64,000 nucleotides of DNA from Saprospiraceae bacterium (GTDB lineage: Bacteria; Bacteroidota; Bacteroidia; Chitinophagales; Saprospiraceae), in NCBI GenBank assembly GCA_016709995.1, contig JADJLQ010000003.1, positions 372,001-436,000 on the forward strand. The letters run 5' to 3'. The notes below the pieces were generated by a model that did no database searches, was not told the DNA's origin, and was given only the letters and a program-made list of their open reading frames with translations. Each line of letters begins with the position of its first letter. The stretch's first letter is position 1. Of the stretch, positions 25,843-35,165 are shown one piece after another. Made by a program: the position numbers and the translations under genes.

Positions 25843-27595
25843 ATGTCCGATTTTGTAGTTTCAGCCAGAAAATATCGCCCTCAGCGCTTCTCTGATGTGC
25901 TCGGTCAGGAACATGTGACCAGGACGCTTAAAAATGCCCTGGTGCGAAACAAACTGGCACACGCTTTTTTATTTACAGGACCCAGGGGAGTGGGTAAAAC
26001 CACCTGTGCGCGCATATTGGCCAAAGTCATTAATTGTCAGAATGCTTTGAGCCAATAAAAATGGGGAGCCTTGCAATGAATGTGATTCCTGCAGGATGTT
26101 TAATGAGCAGTCCTCCTTTAATATATTGGAGATGGATGCTGCTTCTAACAATAGTGTAGAGGCTATGCGCAACCTGGTAGATCAGGTCAGGTATCAGCCT
26201 CAGCATGGTAAGTACAAGGTATTTATCATAGATGAGGTACATATGCTCAGCAGTGCCGCCTTCAATGCTTTTCTCAAGACCCTTGAAGAGCCACCGGCTC
26301 ATGCTATATTTATTCTGGCTACCACTGAGCGTCACAAAATATTACCGACGATCCTCTCCAGGTGCCAGGTGTATGATTTTAGAAGAATTCAAAACGATGA
26401 AATCGTGCGCCAGCTGGAGATCGTAGCCAAAGACCAGGCTATTTCTACGGAAGCAGACGCACTCCATATTATAGCACAGAAAGCAGATGGCTCTATGCGC
26501 GATGCGCTGTCTATTTTTGATCGAATAGCTAGTTTTGATGAGAAAAAAGTCACTTATGCTGATACCATCACCAATCTCAATGTATTAGATCATGAATATT
26601 ATTTTAAGTTGGTCTTTGCGATGTTGCGGGAAGATACCAATGAAATCATGCAGACTTATCGTGAGGTACACCAATTGGGTTTTGATGGCAATCTGTTTAT
26701 AGATGGTCTGGCGGAGCATTTGCGCCATTTATTGGTCAGTAAAGATCAGGCTTCTGTCAATCTCATCGATGGCAGCCAGGAATTGCAGTCCAGGTATATC
26801 CAACAAGGCCAATCTACCCAAACATCCTTTTTACTCGATGCCCTGGCCATCGCCAATGAGTGTGATGTACAGTACGACAAAGCCCGTAACAAAAGGCTAC
26901 ATGTAGAGCTTGCCTTGCTCAGGATGTGTTATCTGCATCGCCTGGTCGATCTTCAAACCGTAGCATTAGAGCCGGCTGAAAAAAAAAATCCTGAGCCAGA
27001 GATAAAACCTATTCTGACAGCTCCGCTTTTGGTCCCTAAAACAATCAATTTGGAGGTTTTTGACCAGGAGGAAGAAGATAATGCGGATATCCCTGCTCCA
27101 ACCTTCCAGGTCAATGCAGGTACAAAGGACTCCCTGGCCACGCCTAAACTTGGATCACTCAAAGACATACAAAAAAGAGCAGCCAGATCTATCAAATCAT
27201 CGCCGGATTCTGCCGTCGAGCTTAAGATTGAGACTTTTGAGAAATCGTGGCAAGCTTATCTTCAGACCGTTGAGTTGCCGACTCTTAAAGCCATACTCGC
27301 ACAAGCTGATCTCTCCCTCGATCATACCCGCTTGATGATCAAAGTCGGTTCCAACCATTCTAAAAACATTATTCAACTCGAACATGCCTTATTGGAGCAG
27401 CTTCGAAAATCCGTGTCTGATAAACGATTGGAGATAGCCATTGTCCTGGACCCAGAAAAGGTCAAACTCCTGGAAGAAAGTGCACCCAAAAAAGCACTGT
27501 CGGTCAAAGAAAAATATGAACTCATGCGAGAGGCCAATCCAGCGGTAGACGACCTGATCCGCGAATTAAAACTCAAAATAGATCATGGTGCTTAA
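25843..27595 (+). CDS. dnaX: DNA polymerase III subunit gamma/tau (frameshifted in this sequence)
   Basis: Two pieces (25843-26058 and 26096-27595) form one clamp-loader subunit of about 584 residues. The first has the Walker A motif GPRGVGKTT and the first zinc Cys (NCQN). Reading through one missing base near 26054-26055 (CAATAAAAAT) restores a frame giving NGEPCNECDSCRMF, the missing zinc ligands. The second piece has Walker B IIDEVHML, sensor-1 ATTERHK and an acidic tau-like C-terminus. DnaX is essential, so a sequence error is more likely than a true break. The site lies in the zinc module, unlike the programmed frameshift site of E. coli dnaX, which is far downstream. Confidence 0.93.
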
Positions 27596-27617
27596 AACTT
27601 ATCTTTAATCCGGTACC

Positions 27618-28643
27618 ATGTGGCAGTACATTATCAAACCATTACTCTTTTTATTAAATCCTGAGCGAGCACACCATCTCACACTGGGTCTTTTTAAGAT
27701 CATGTGTCGAATACCCGGGGTCAGCGCTATCATAAAATCCATCTTCAACCCCAATTATAAGGGAGATCCGATCCAGCTGTTTGGGCTCACTTTTCATCAT
27801 CCGGTAGGCTTGGCAGCAGGGCTGGACAAGGATGGTCAATATATAAAGGAGCTGGCTTTGTTAGGGTTTTCTCACATAGAGATTGGTACGGTCACTCCGG
27901 GGCCTCAAGACGGCAATCCCAGGCCCCGGTTATTCAGGCTGCCCAAAGATCAAGCTTTGATCAATCGTATGGGATTTAACAATGAAGGAGCCGCTGCTAT
28001 GGCGCAAAGGTTAAAAGCACTACCAAAAATACCCAAGCTGATCCTTGGTATCAATATCGGAAAAAACAAGGATACTCCCCTGGAGCTGGCCCATGAAGAT
28101 TACCTAAGCTGTTTCGAGACTTTGTACCCATACGCGGATTATTTTACCATCAATATCAGTTCGCCAAATACCCCTGGACTGAGGGGTTTACAGGAAAAGG
28201 AACCTCTTATAAAATTATTATCTGCGATCCGGGTTGCCAATTCGAAAAAGGCTATACCTCGTCCGGTCCTGGTCAAGATAGCTCCCGACCTTGACGATTT
28301 GCAATTGGCTGAAATAAAAAACATCATCATCGAGCAATGCATGGATGGCCTCATCATGGGCAATACGACATTAGATAGATCAAACCTGAACACTTCGAGT
28401 GCTATATTGGATCAAATTGGGCCGGGTGGATTGAGCGGGCTGCCGGTCTTTGAAAAGTCCAATAACAGGCTCTCAGCGCTGTCCGCTTTGCCCGGGGCTA
28501 TACCTTTAGTTGGAGTCGGAGGTATCCTGGATAGTAAAAGTGCCCAAGAAAAACTATCCCGGGGTGCCAGCCTGGTGCAAGTCTATACCGGCTTTATCTA
28601 TACCGGGCCGGGTATAGTAAAAAAAATCTGCAATGCCTTTTGA
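27618..28643 (+). CDS. pyrD: Dihydroorotate dehydrogenase (quinone), class 2
   Basis: 341 residues. The N-terminal amphipathic helix (MWQYIIKPLLFLLNPERAHH) is the quinone/membrane-binding extension of class 2 enzymes. FMN-barrel motifs are PVGLAAGLDKDG, the catalytic-Ser loop NISSPNTPGLRGLQ, KIAPDL and GVGGILDS. It oxidises dihydroorotate to orotate in pyrimidine synthesis, passing electrons to menaquinone at the inner membrane. It lies 22 bp after dnaX and may be co-transcribed with it. Confidence 0.95.
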   Translation: MWQYIIKPLLFLLNPERAHHLTLGLFKIMCRIPGVSAIIKSIFNPNYKGDPIQLFGLTFHHPVGLAAGLDKDGQYIKELALLGFSHIEIGTVTPGPQDGNPRPRLFRLPKDQALINRMGFNNEGAAAMAQRLKALPKIPKLILGINIGKNKDTPLELAHEDYLSCFETLYPYADYFTINISSPNTPGLRGLQEKEPLIKLLSAIRVANSKKAIPRPVLVKIAPDLDDLQLAEIKNIIIEQCMDGLIMGNTTLDRSNLNTSSAILDQIGPGGLSGLPVFEKSNNRLSALSALPGAIPLVGVGGILDSKSAQEKLSRGASLVQVYTGFIYTGPGIVKKICNAF

Positions 28644-28723
28644 CCATGTTTGAGGGTTAAAGAACGATGAATATCCGGCAATACAGATAAACCCGATATC
28701 ACATCGATGGAGTAATTTGCAGT

Positions 28724-29104
28724 ATGAATGAGAAGAATAAGAGTATAGCCCTGATAGCCCATGACGGCAAAAAACTGGATATGGCTTCGTTTATATTTAA
28801 ACACTATACCTTGCTCAAGGGTATGACTCTTTTTGCTACGCATACTACGGGTACCTACATTGAGCGGGAAGGCATTCCTGTCAAAAAACTACTTTCAGGG
28901 CCTCAGGGAGGTGATGCACAAATCGCTGCTATGGTCGCTGAAGAAAAATTGGATGCAGTGATTTTTTTTAGAGATCCCCTCAACGCCCATCCACACGAAC
29001 CTGATGTACAGATGCTCATGAGAGTCTGTGATGTTCATAATGTCCCACTGGCCACCAATCCTGCCACTGCTGCCATGATCATCGATACCCTGGCTCAGAT
29101 TTAA
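28724..29104 (+). CDS. mgsA: Methylglyoxal synthase
   Basis: 126 residues with the MGS fold: IALIAHDGKKLDM (phosphate site), ATHTTGTYIE, LSGPQGGDAQIAA (catalytic Asp) and FFRDPLNAHPHEPDV with the His residues, ending NPATAAMIIDT. It converts dihydroxyacetone phosphate to methylglyoxal and phosphate, a glycolytic overflow bypass. It is followed after 15 bp by a small membrane protein. Confidence 0.95.
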   Translation: MNEKNKSIALIAHDGKKLDMASFIFKHYTLLKGMTLFATHTTGTYIEREGIPVKKLLSGPQGGDAQIAAMVAEEKLDAVIFFRDPLNAHPHEPDVQMLMRVCDVHNVPLATNPATAAMIIDTLAQI

Positions 29105-29119
29105 TAAAAAATTTTTTCT

Positions 29120-29389
29120 ATGGAGACCGGCTTATTGTTATGGCTATGTTTGAATCTTGCCCTTTATATCATTGGAATTGTGCTTTTTGGGCAAGGACGA
29201 TCTACTTTAGCTTCCGTCATTGTAGCGTTGAGTTCTGTGGCTATACTGATCCCGAGTTTAAAATCATGGTTTGGACCTGAAGCTATTTGGATGATCCTTT
29301 GCACAGGCGGGCCTGCCTTATTGTTGATGTATGTGATAGCCAGGGCTCTGGCCAGAAGGATCTCTAGCTCAGCAAGTGATCGACTGTAA
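29120..29389 (+). CDS. Small hypothetical membrane protein
   Basis: 89 residues with three hydrophobic helices (LLLWLCLNLALYIIGIVLFG, LASVIVALSSVAILIP, AIWMILCTGGPALLLMYVIA) and a basic end (ARRISSSASDRL). Closely follows mgsA, so probably co-transcribed. No family recognised. Confidence 0.6.
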   Translation: METGLLLWLCLNLALYIIGIVLFGQGRSTLASVIVALSSVAILIPSLKSWFGPEAIWMILCTGGPALLLMYVIARALARRISSSASDRL

Positions 29390-29717
29390 GCTATTGATCT
29401 ACGGGCCCGCTAAGCGGAATTGTAATGAATTGCGATTTCGCTAAATATAAATAATTTTTAATACGCGAAAACGTATTAAATATAAATGATTCCGCGTTAT
29501 ATAATGTCTCTTTTTATCTCCTCATAAGATCAAGCAGTGCCTCTGGCGACTATGATAAATAAATGCAAAAGGGTAATTATAGGCTAATAAAAAAGAGCGA
29601 ATCTATCGATTGCTTTAAAAATCTACTTTGAAAACCCTATATTGGCTAAATCCGTTAAACGGTTTTTGATTATTTTTGCGAATTCTAAAATATATCTATT
29701 AAAACAATTTTATAAGC
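29390..29717. other. Intergenic region mgsA unit/acn with palindrome and promoter-like box
   Basis: 328 bp without a gene. It contains TTTAATACG-CGAAAA-CGTATTAAA (arms 29457-29465 and 29472-29480), a possible terminator or operator; the 11-bp palindrome CCGTT-A-AACGG (29652-29662); and a -7 box TATTTTTG (29671-29678), 39 bp before the aconitase start. No -33 element at ideal spacing. Confidence 0.5.
29671..29678 (+). promoter_or_regulatory. Likely -7 promoter box of aconitase
   Basis: TATTTTTG fits the Bacteroidota TAnnTTTG consensus; the CCGTTAAACGG palindrome ends 8 bp upstream and could be an operator. The nearest TTG (29642-29644) is 26 bp away, longer than usual. Confidence 0.4.
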
Positions 29718-31994
29718 ATGTCGACTCCATTTGATCTCAGCATGATAGAGGAAGTATACAAAGCCTTCCCGGGCAAAGTTGAAAATATTCGTAAAGCACT
29801 AGGTCGGCCATTGACCCTGGCTGAAAAGATATTATATACGCATTTGCACGCAGATTCTCCCCTGCAAGAATATCAGCGGGGCGAAGATTATGTGTTTTTT
29901 GCCCCTGATAGGGTAGCGATGCAGGATGCAACCGCCCAGATGGCCCTTTTACAGTTTATGTTGTGCGGTCGAAATAATACCGCCGTACCGTCCACTGTAC
30001 ATTGTGATCATTTGATTCAAGCAAAATTTGGCGCTGAGACAGATCTAAAGACTGCATTGGACAAAAATTCAGAAGTATTTGATTTTTTAAGTTCTGTATC
30101 GGACAGATATGGTATCGGCTTTTGGAAGCCTGGTGCCGGGATCATCCATCAGATTGTCCTTGAAAACTATGCTTTCCCGGGAGGGTTGATGATTGGTACT
30201 GACTCTCATACTCCGAATGCAGGTGGTCTTGGTATGATCGCTATCGGTGTAGGAGGAGCAGATGCCAATGATGTCATGTCAGGGATGCCCTGGGAGCTCA
30301 AAATGCCCAAGCTTATTGGGGTAAAGCTTACCGGTAAGCTCAATGGATGGACTTCTCCAAAGGATGTGATATTAAAGGTAGCGGGCATACTAACTGTAGA
30401 GGGAGGTACTGATGCCATCGTTGAATATTTTGGCGAGGGTGCTCAGTCCATGTCATGCACTGGCAAGGGTACCATCTGCAATATGGGGGCTGAGATAGGA
30501 GCGACTACTTCGACTTTTGGTTATGATGAGTCTATGGGAAGATACCTCCGTGCCACCGGGAGGACAGTGCTCGCAGACCTGGCGGATGGCATTGCTTCTG
30601 AGCTTACGGGAGATGCTGCTTGTTATGCCGAACCGGGTAAATATTTTGATAGAGTTGTTGAGATAGATCTTTCGTTGCTCGAGCCCCATATCAATGGACC
30701 GTATACCCCTGATCTGGCATGGCCTATTTCGCGATTTGCGCAGGCTGTAAAAGAAAAAGGGTACCCAGCAAAGCTGGAGGTCGGCCTCATTGGGTCATGT
30801 ACCAACTCATCATATGAAGACCTTGATAGGGCAGCTTCTATCGCCAGGCAAGCAAAGTCTAAAAAATTAAAAGCCAAGTCTGAATTCACCATTACTCCAG
30901 GTTCTGAGCAGATCAGATACACTGTAGAGCGCGATGGCATTCTGCATGCTTTCGAGGAGATTGGGGGCGTGGTCCTGGCAAATGCTTGTGGACCTTGCAT
31001 CGGTCAATGGGCGAGACATACGGACGATCCAAACAGGAAAAACTCTATTCTCACCTCATTTAACCGGAATTTTTCGAAGAGAAATGATGGCAATGTCAAT
31101 ACTCATGCATTTGTAGCGTCTCCTGAGATCGTCACTGCAATGGCCATCGCAGGCACGCTTACTTTTAACCCATTGGAGGATACTTTGATCAATGAAGATG
31201 GTCAGGCAGTCAAGCTCGATCCTCCTACCGGTGATGAATTACCCACAAAAGGATTTGAAGTTAAAGATGCTGGTTACCAGGCTCCGTCTGCAGATGGTGG
31301 CACCGTGTCCATAGTAGTCAAAGAAGGAAGTGATCGACTACAATTATTAACTCCATTCAAACCGATCACCAATGACCAGGTACAAAATATGCGGGTCTTG
31401 ATTAAAGCCAAAGGCAAGTGCACGACCGACCACATTTCTATGGCAGGTCCGTGGCTCAAGTATCGTGGACATTTGGAAAATATCTCTAACAATTGTCTGA
31501 TCGGCGCGATCAATGAATTTAATGGCGAAGCCAATAGAGTACTCAATTTTCAGACCAATGAATACATGTCAGTACCTGATTCTGCACGCACTTATCAAAA
31601 AGCAGGTGTCGGCACAGTGGTGTTTGGAGAGTATAACTATGGTGAAGGATCATCACGGGAGCATGCAGCGATGGAACCACGATACCTGGGGGTCAAAGCA
31701 GTGATCGTCAAATCTTTTGCCAGAATTCATCAGACCAACCTTAAAAAACAAGGTATGCTGGCCCTGACATTTATTGATCATGCGGATTATGAAAAGATCC
31801 GACAAGACGATGTAGTAGATATTGTAGGATTTGATGATTTTGCACCCGGACAGAATCTTACTGTCGTGTTGAATCATGCAGACGGCACTGAAGATAGATT
31901 TGAAGTAGAGCAAAACTACAATGAAGCGCAGATAGATTGGGTACGAGAGGGTAGTGCTTTGAATAAGATCCGAAGAGAACTGGGGGTGAGTTAG
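29718..31994 (+). CDS. acnA: Aconitate hydratase
   Basis: 758 residues, the mitochondrial-like aconitase type common in Bacteroidota. Motifs include TVHCDHLIQAK, IGTDSHTPNAGGLG (active-site His/Asp), the first cluster Cys in GLIGSCTNSSYEDL, the other two in ANACGPCIGQW, and the C-terminal swivel domain with GEGSSREHAAMEPRYLG. It isomerises citrate to isocitrate with a [4Fe-4S] cluster in the TCA cycle. Monocistronic by spacing. The symbol acnA is used loosely; acn would be equally valid. Confidence 0.95.
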   Translation: MSTPFDLSMIEEVYKAFPGKVENIRKALGRPLTLAEKILYTHLHADSPLQEYQRGEDYVFFAPDRVAMQDATAQMALLQFMLCGRNNTAVPSTVHCDHLIQAKFGAETDLKTALDKNSEVFDFLSSVSDRYGIGFWKPGAGIIHQIVLENYAFPGGLMIGTDSHTPNAGGLGMIAIGVGGADANDVMSGMPWELKMPKLIGVKLTGKLNGWTSPKDVILKVAGILTVEGGTDAIVEYFGEGAQSMSCTGKGTICNMGAEIGATTSTFGYDESMGRYLRATGRTVLADLADGIASELTGDAACYAEPGKYFDRVVEIDLSLLEPHINGPYTPDLAWPISRFAQAVKEKGYPAKLEVGLIGSCTNSSYEDLDRAASIARQAKSKKLKAKSEFTITPGSEQIRYTVERDGILHAFEEIGGVVLANACGPCIGQWARHTDDPNRKNSILTSFNRNFSKRNDGNVNTHAFVASPEIVTAMAIAGTLTFNPLEDTLINEDGQAVKLDPPTGDELPTKGFEVKDAGYQAPSADGGTVSIVVKEGSDRLQLLTPFKPITNDQVQNMRVLIKAKGKCTTDHISMAGPWLKYRGHLENISNNCLIGAINEFNGEANRVLNFQTNEYMSVPDSARTYQKAGVGTVVFGEYNYGEGSSREHAAMEPRYLGVKAVIVKSFARIHQTNLKKQGMLALTFIDHADYEKIRQDDVVDIVGFDDFAPGQNLTVVLNHADGTEDRFEVEQNYNEAQIDWVREGSALNKIRRELGVS

Positions 31995-32144
31995 CATTTA
32001 CTTACGATTAGTCTATAACAACAATCACAGGAGCAGCATCCACTTGCGCTTCAGATTAGTATCTAATTTGTAATAGATGTAGATGTTGTGATTCATTGAA
32101 AAGTAATTATTCAGATTGATCATGAGCTATTGAAGCCATTTTAA

Positions 32145-34136
32145 ATGAGACTATTTTTCTCCTGTATTTGTATTTTATCCTACACCATCACTATTGCGCA
32201 GCTGCTTGATTTGACAAGATCAGTACCATATGCATCTGTATTCTCTGAGACCGATGATTTTGATTCATCTTATTTGACCCAATTAGAAAAAATATACTAC
32301 GGGGATCTGCCAGATACAATCAGAATGGCGGTTGGCAATGATCTTGCTTATTATTGGCATACTCGTAACCTTGACAAAGCCAATATCCTTGCTCATCAAG
32401 TTTTGTCTTTTGCCAATTTAAAGCACAGTGAATTTTGGGCAGGTCGACTCCAGGTAACGTTAGGCGCAATCTTATTGAGGCAGGAAAAATTGGACTCCGC
32501 TTATGCCATGCTGGAAACTGCCAAAACAAAACTTCAAAGAAACGATTGGTCTTTATTGCTGACTCAACTTGGATATGTCTATGAGCGTAAAGGGGAGTTG
32601 AGTATAGCGGCAGAGTATGCTCTGGAAGGTTTAAAGCTCGGTGATTCTACTCAAGATCTAAAGACCCAGGCAATGGCGCTCAGTGATCTTAGCAATTTAT
32701 TCTGGAAACAATCAAAGTTTGAACAAGGTCTTCAATATGGGCTGCAATCCGAAGCACTGTTTAAACAGCGAGGTTTAGAAGATATGGATTATAGTTTTAC
32801 ACTCTATGTGATTGGCAATAATTATATGTATCTCCATGATTATCCTAATGCGGAAAAATATTTTTCACTTGCGTTAGCTCAAAGTGACCGATATCAGTTT
32901 TATAATAACCTGGCAGACATTTATATAGCTCTATGCGAATTGTATACCATGAAAAGAGACTTTGAAATTGCTGCAATTCAATCCAAAAAGGCGATTCAAT
33001 TTTCTACATTACTGGATAACCATTTTATGCTTATGAGATCATGGCTTTCCCTGGCCAAAGTTCAGAATCTTATGCATCAGCCTGATGCATCCATTAAAAG
33101 CATAAATACTTGTCTGCAAATAGCTACTGTTAATTTTGGAGATGAATTTTTTTTAAATCAGGCCTATAAGGAGTTGAGTATCGCTTTTGCGAGTAAAGGG
33201 CAGTATAAAGAGGCCTACGAAGCTTTCAAACAATTTGATACTCTAAAAGATAGTGTATTTACAATAGAATCTGACCAAAGAGTATCAAAACTCCAAACTG
33301 AATTCGAGGTGGCTCAAAAAGAGAGTACTATCAAAACACAGCAGGTAGCGATAGCACAGCAGAAACGATTTCAAATATTGCTTTACGGTGCATTAAGTTT
33401 ATTAGGTGTGATTTTAACTATCCTGTATCGAAACTACCGAATCAAAAGAATTTTAAATGCAAAATTGGAATCGGTCAACAACCATCTTGAACAAAAGAAC
33501 ATTCAGTTAGATGATCGCAATTCTGAAAACGAACTGCTTTTAAAAGAGATACATCATCGGGTGAAGAACAATCTCGAAATCGTATCCGGTCTGCTGGAAC
33601 TTCAAGCTGCGCAATCTGATTCTCCTTCTGCGCAGGCGGTGATGCAAGCAAGTCAAAACAGGGTGCAGTCAATGGGTATTATTCATCAAAAATTATATCA
33701 AAAGGAAAATTTAGCGACCATTGAAATGAAAGATTATTTTGCTCATCTCGCGGAGAGCATTCTTGACACTTTTAATGCAACTGACCGTATTAAAATCAAC
33801 TGTGACATGGCTCCCATGGAATTAGATGTAGATGTTGCAATACCTATGGGATTGATAGCCAATGAGTTAATAACGAATTCTCTCAAGTATGCATTTGATT
33901 CCGGGCCTGGACAGATGGTTATTGGGATACAACCTGCCCCAAAGTCCGACCGAAATAATTCCTTTGAATGGGTTTTCTTTGTTGTGGATAATGGGAAGGG
34001 CTTCACTCAGAATGATAAACCTCAAGGCACAGGATTTGGTACAAATCTGATACATTTACTAGTGAAACAATTGGAGGGTAGATTGGAGTATGAACTGACC
34101 CATGGCTCTAAAGTTTTGCTTTACTTTAATACTTAA
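32145..34136 (+). CDS. TPR-containing sensor histidine kinase (HisKA_2 type)
   Basis: 663 residues. A signal peptide (about 1-18, ITIAQ) leads to a periplasmic TPR array (about 60-370, e.g. AAEYALEGLKLGDS, YKEAYEAFKQFDTLKD), one transmembrane helix (about 407-425, RFQILLYGALSLLGVILTIL), a short coiled coil, the dimerisation/phosphoacceptor motif LLKEIHHRVKNNLEIVSGLL (about 465) and a HATPase domain (NELITNSLKYAF, DNGKGF, GTGFGTNLI). It autophosphorylates on the His of EIHHRVKNN. The response regulator follows after 8 bp, forming a clear two-component pair. Confidence 0.92.
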   Translation: MRLFFSCICILSYTITIAQLLDLTRSVPYASVFSETDDFDSSYLTQLEKIYYGDLPDTIRMAVGNDLAYYWHTRNLDKANILAHQVLSFANLKHSEFWAGRLQVTLGAILLRQEKLDSAYAMLETAKTKLQRNDWSLLLTQLGYVYERKGELSIAAEYALEGLKLGDSTQDLKTQAMALSDLSNLFWKQSKFEQGLQYGLQSEALFKQRGLEDMDYSFTLYVIGNNYMYLHDYPNAEKYFSLALAQSDRYQFYNNLADIYIALCELYTMKRDFEIAAIQSKKAIQFSTLLDNHFMLMRSWLSLAKVQNLMHQPDASIKSINTCLQIATVNFGDEFFLNQAYKELSIAFASKGQYKEAYEAFKQFDTLKDSVFTIESDQRVSKLQTEFEVAQKESTIKTQQVAIAQQKRFQILLYGALSLLGVILTILYRNYRIKRILNAKLESVNNHLEQKNIQLDDRNSENELLLKEIHHRVKNNLEIVSGLLELQAAQSDSPSAQAVMQASQNRVQSMGIIHQKLYQKENLATIEMKDYFAHLAESILDTFNATDRIKINCDMAPMELDVDVAIPMGLIANELITNSLKYAFDSGPGQMVIGIQPAPKSDRNNSFEWVFFVVDNGKGFTQNDKPQGTGFGTNLIHLLVKQLEGRLEYELTHGSKVLLYFNT

Positions 34137-34144
34137 AGATCAAC

Positions 34145-34894
34145 TTGATTACTTTAATCCCAAAAATATTAATCGTAGAGGACGAGATGATCATCGGGGC
34201 GAAAATCTCTATGTATATCACCAATATGGGTTATGAAGTGATCGGATTATTGGCCAAAGGTGAAGAGGCTCTGGTGCATATAAGATCTAATCGTCCTGAC
34301 ATTATTTTGTTAGATATCCGTCTTAAAGGTGAGATGGATGGTATTGAAACCGCTCAAGAGATGCAGCTAGAGTATGATATCCCTGTAATTTATATCACAG
34401 CAAATAGCGATGATGTTCATTTTAATAGAGCAAAATCTACGAGACCTCAGGCATTTATCTCCAAACCAGTGAAACGACTAGACTTACATCGCGCCATTGA
34501 ACTTACACTAGCCAGGCTAGAACATGAGCAAAAAGAAATTTTGCATTACGAAGAAATTCCTTTGCCAGCTACTGAAGCTCAAAAATGGTTAGCAGTTCTG
34601 GAAACTACTATCCGTGATCATATCGCTTCTCAGCAGCTTACAGTAGATTTTTTGGCTGAAGCCTTGCACATGAGTCGCGCTCAATTATTCCGTAAGGTGC
34701 AATCTGTCGCAGGTATGACTCCATTACAGTATATTCAGGAGATTCGCTATGATCATGCTCGCACTTTACTGGAGCAGAGAAAGATTAACAATGTAAAAAC
34801 TGTGGCAGCAGCTATAGGCATTCAAAAAGTCCAGTATTTTTCAGAACAGTTTAAGCTAAGATTTGGCAAGTTGCCATCGGAATATTTAGAGTGA
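34145..34894 (+). CDS. Response regulator with AraC-type helix-turn-helix output
   Basis: 249 residues. The receiver domain (7-120) has the phosphoacceptor Asp in DIILLDIRLKGEMDG (about 57) and the conserved Lys in FISKPVK. The C-terminal AraC-type DNA-binding domain (about 150-249) shows DFLAEALHMSRAQLFRKVQ and RLRFGKLPSEYL-like residues. The start is a TTG at 34145; no ATG precedes the receiver. Partner of the TPR kinase upstream. Receiver plus AraC output with an external TPR kinase is a typical Bacteroidota arrangement. Target genes are unknown. Confidence 0.9.
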   Translation: MITLIPKILIVEDEMIIGAKISMYITNMGYEVIGLLAKGEEALVHIRSNRPDIILLDIRLKGEMDGIETAQEMQLEYDIPVIYITANSDDVHFNRAKSTRPQAFISKPVKRLDLHRAIELTLARLEHEQKEILHYEEIPLPATEAQKWLAVLETTIRDHIASQQLTVDFLAEALHMSRAQLFRKVQSVAGMTPLQYIQEIRYDHARTLLEQRKINNVKTVAAAIGIQKVQYFSEQFKLRFGKLPSEYLE

Positions 34895-35165
34895 GAGGAT
34901 ACCCAAGGTAGTAGTCCTGTTTTCTGACCGGACTCGATAACCTTTCAAGTTAGCATCAATGGCTTGATACGATAGAGGTATACATATGAGACTATTGGGG
35001 TAGGTTTGATATATTTGGGGTGCTGTTTTGAGACTTTTCAACCGGCCATATTTTTAATATTTGTGATGATGAGTATATAATTAGGTCCTACATTTTTTGC
35101 GGACCTGTAAGAGAAAATTACCTGTTTAAATATCCACCCTGACCTAAATTCCTAATGTGCCAAAA
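34895..35165. other. Intergenic region before the hybrid kinase
   Basis: 271 bp, no gene seen. A TAnnTTTG match, TATATTTG (35010-35017), lies 149 bp upstream of the hybrid kinase start and could be its promoter, with a long leader. No -33 box at the proper distance. Confidence 0.35.

Noticed and set aside
26050..26065. Programmed frameshift in dnaX like that of E. coli
   Set aside because: The break is at codon ~71 inside the zinc module, and no frameshift product of that size would make a functional gamma subunit; a missing base explains it better.
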